Source of the DNA: Levilactobacillus zymae | GTDB taxonomy: Bacteria; Bacillota; Bacilli; Lactobacillales; Lactobacillaceae | Assembly (NCBI RefSeq): GCF_032190635.1 | Contig: NZ_JAVLAS010000001.1 | Location: forward strand, 1,364,001 to 1,428,000 | Direction of reading: 5' to 3' | Length of the DNA: 64,000 nucleotides | Shown here: piece after piece, positions 62,725-64,000 of the stretch | Numbering within the stretch: position 1 is the stretch's first letter | Layout: each line of letters begins with the position of its first letter | Made by a program: the position numbers and the translations under genes | The notes under the pieces: model-generated | Told to the model about the DNA's origin: nothing | The model's database searches: none | What the model saw: only the letters and a program-made list of their open reading frames with translations

Positions 62725-63609
62725 ATGGCAAGCAAGATTACTGCGGCACAAGTTAAAGAATTACGGGACAAAACCCAAGTTGGGATGATGGATGCCAAGA
62801 AGGCCTTAGTTGCTTCTGAAGGCGACATGGACAAGGCCATCGACTTCCTGCGTGAAAAGGGAATTGCCAAGGCCAAGAAGAAGAGTGGTAACGTGGCAGC
62901 TAACGGGTTGGCTAAGGTTGTCGTGAACGGCAACGACGCTGCCATCATCGAAGTTAACTCCGAAACCGACTTTGTGGCCACTAACGACACGTTCAACGGC
63001 TTAGTTGACACGATTGGTGACACGATTGCCAAGCAAGAACCAGCTGGTTTGGACGCTGCTTTGGCTTTGAAGACGGCCGATGGTGAAACCATCCAAGAAG
63101 CCATCATCAAAACCACGCAAGTGACGAGTGAAAACGTTCAATTACGGCGTTTTGCGGTTGTTAAGAAGACCGACAACCAAGTCTTCGGCGCTTACTTACA
63201 CCAAGGTGGCCAAATCGCTGCTGTGGTGGTCTTAGATGGTGCGGATGAAGCGACGGCTAAGGACGTTGCGATGCACGTTGCTGCGATCAACCCAGAATTC
63301 GTTTCTAAGGACGACATTCCAGCCGACCGCTTAGCTCACGAACGCGAAGTCTTGAAGCAAGAAGCCTTGAACGAAGGCAAGCCTGAAAAGATCGTCGAAA
63401 AGATGGTTGAAGGTCGTTTGCACAAGTTCTTATCCGAAATCAGCTTGGCTGACCAACCATTCGTCAAGGATGGCGACCAAACGGTGAGCCAATTCGTGGC
63501 TAGCAAGGGTGGTAAGTTAGTGACCTTTGTCCGTTACGAAGTTGGTGAAGGCATCGAAAAGCCAACGGTTGACCTGGCCAAGGAAGTCCAAGACCAAATC
63601 AACGGTTAA
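62725..63609 (+). CDS. tsf: Elongation factor Ts
   Basis: Nucleotide exchange factor for EF-Tu (tuf at 25.1 kb). The N-terminal signature is KELRDKTQVGMMDAKKAL with the conserved TxVGMMDxK, followed by VNSETDFVATND and the two-domain core; 294 residues. AAAGGAGG precedes the ATG. It lies between rpsB and pyrH as in most Firmicutes, with terminators on both sides. Confidence 0.97.
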   Translation: MASKITAAQVKELRDKTQVGMMDAKKALVASEGDMDKAIDFLREKGIAKAKKKSGNVAANGLAKVVVNGNDAAIIEVNSETDFVATNDTFNGLVDTIGDTIAKQEPAGLDAALALKTADGETIQEAIIKTTQVTSENVQLRRFAVVKKTDNQVFGAYLHQGGQIAAVVVLDGADEATAKDVAMHVAAINPEFVSKDDIPADRLAHEREVLKQEALNEGKPEKIVEKMVEGRLHKFLSEISLADQPFVKDGDQTVSQFVASKGGKLVTFVRYEVGEGIEKPTVDLAKEVQDQING

Positions 63610-63619
63610 TTTTTGAGCT

Positions 63620-63654
63620 AAAAGCGTAGCCGCAGCTTGCGGTCTACGCTTTTC
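63620..63654 (+). terminator. Terminator of tsf
   Basis: AAAAGCGTAG (63620-63629) and CTACGCTTTT (63644-63653), with an inner CGC/GCG stem. Confidence 0.88.
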
Positions 63655-63718
63655 TTATGAGCAGATTTTAGGAACAGGGTGATTTCGTGGGCCCTGACTA
63701 TCACTAATTCGGGGAATA

Positions 63719-63727
63719 TGATAGAAT
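63719..63727 (+). promoter_or_regulatory. Extended -10 promoter of pyrH
   Basis: TGA followed by TAGAAT, about 30 bases ahead of the ATG. No clear -35. Confidence 0.45.
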
Positions 63728-63757
63728 TGTTCTCAGAATACAATAGGAGGAAACGCA

Positions 63758-64000
63758 ATGGCGGACGTAAAGTATCAGCGAATCATGTTAAAGCTCAGCG
63801 GTGAGGCTCTCGCCGGGGATAAGGGATTTGGAATTAATCCTCCCGTCATTAAGACGGTGGCCCAAGAAATCCGGGACGTCTACAATCTGGGCGTTCAAAT
63901 CGCAATCGTGGTCGGTGGCGGTAATATGTGGCGGGGCGTTGCTGGTTCCCAGATGGGGATGGAGCGGGCCCAGGCCGACTATATCGGCATGTTGGCGACC
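63758..64000 (+). CDS. pyrH: UMP kinase, 3' end beyond the window
   Basis: Phosphorylates UMP to UDP in pyrimidine nucleotide synthesis. The first 81 residues are present: [20 protein letters not shown] with the amino-acid-kinase motif LKLSGEAL, then [13 protein letters not shown] and the beginning of the UMP site ([14 protein letters not shown]). AGGAGG lies eight bases before the ATG. Position after tsf is the conserved order. About two thirds of the gene lie outside. Confidence 0.95.
   Translation, partial: MADVKYQRIMLKLSGEALAGDKGFGINPPVIKTVAQEIRDVYNLGVQIAIVVGGGNMWRGVAGSQMGMERAQADYIGMLAT

Overview
The window is a stretch of low-GC Gram-positive core chromosome. Gene content and order point to the Lactobacillaceae: rpoY-rnjA, def, pdhABCD, typA-ftsW, comEA-EB-EC-holA-rpsT, rpsO-rnjB, tuf-tig-clpX-engB, rpsB-tsf-pyrH, a short 6-phosphogluconate dehydrogenase and D-lactate dehydrogenase. 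Base composition is fairly GC-rich for lactobacilli. A Levilactobacillus- or Lactiplantibacillus-like organism is my inference; no rRNA is present to settle it. No IS element, prophage, integrase or CRISPR array was seen.

Layout. 1-3.2 kb: RNase J1 (cut by the window edge), RNA polymerase epsilon, a small membrane protein and peptide deformylase. 3.2-8.4 kb: the pyruvate dehydrogenase operon. 8.4-10.5 kb: an operon holding a lactate-dehydrogenase-like protein without the catalytic residues, a UPF0223 protein and an inositol-monophosphatase-family enzyme. 10.6-16.4 kb: typA, ftsW, then ylbG-rsmD-coaD-ylbL with overlapping ends. 16.5-21.4 kb: late competence genes and holA, with comEC broken by one in-frame TGA, then rpsT. 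21.5-30.8 kb: rpsO, rnjB, a TPR-like protein, tuf, tig, clpX, engB and a MazG-like gene. 31-41.3 kb: uvrC, obgE, a lipoprotein, rnz-lapA-recJ-apt and a YdcF-type membrane protein. 41.5-53.3 kb is the most accessory part: a stand-alone TIR-like protein, tRNA-Ser(CGA), a secreted basic protein, AlkC-like repair protein, glycerol facilitator, two histidine-phosphatase paralogues, gnd, two acetyltransferases, a MarR regulator with a clear operator, PspC, PPK2, mvaS and a nucleoside deoxyribosyltransferase. 52.6-64 kb: lexA with an SOS box between divergent promoters, ynzC-yneF, a heterodimeric ABC exporter whose first subunit is frameshifted at a ten-G run, plsC, trmN6 plus a GIY-YIG protein, D-LDH, a HAD hydrolase, rpsB-tsf and the start of pyrH.

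How the genes work together. Most units serve translation (typA, rpsO, rpsT, rpsB, tsf, tuf, def, rsmD), RNA decay (two RNase J proteins, RNase Z), protein quality control (tig, clpX, ylbL), DNA repair (uvrC, recJ, lexA, alkC) and central metabolism (PDH, Gnd, D-LDH). Many promoters carry an extended -10 element (TGn before the hexamer), and many operons end in strong hairpin-plus-T terminators, several shared by convergent genes. Structured 5' leaders precede ftsW, rpsO and rpsB.

The best items for a second look are the LDH-like pseudoenzyme, the comEC nonsense codon, the poly-G frameshift in the ABC exporter, the orphan TIR-like gene, the ftsW and rpsB leaders, and a 390-base gene-free stretch between tuf and tig. 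I found no clear undescribed multi-gene system.
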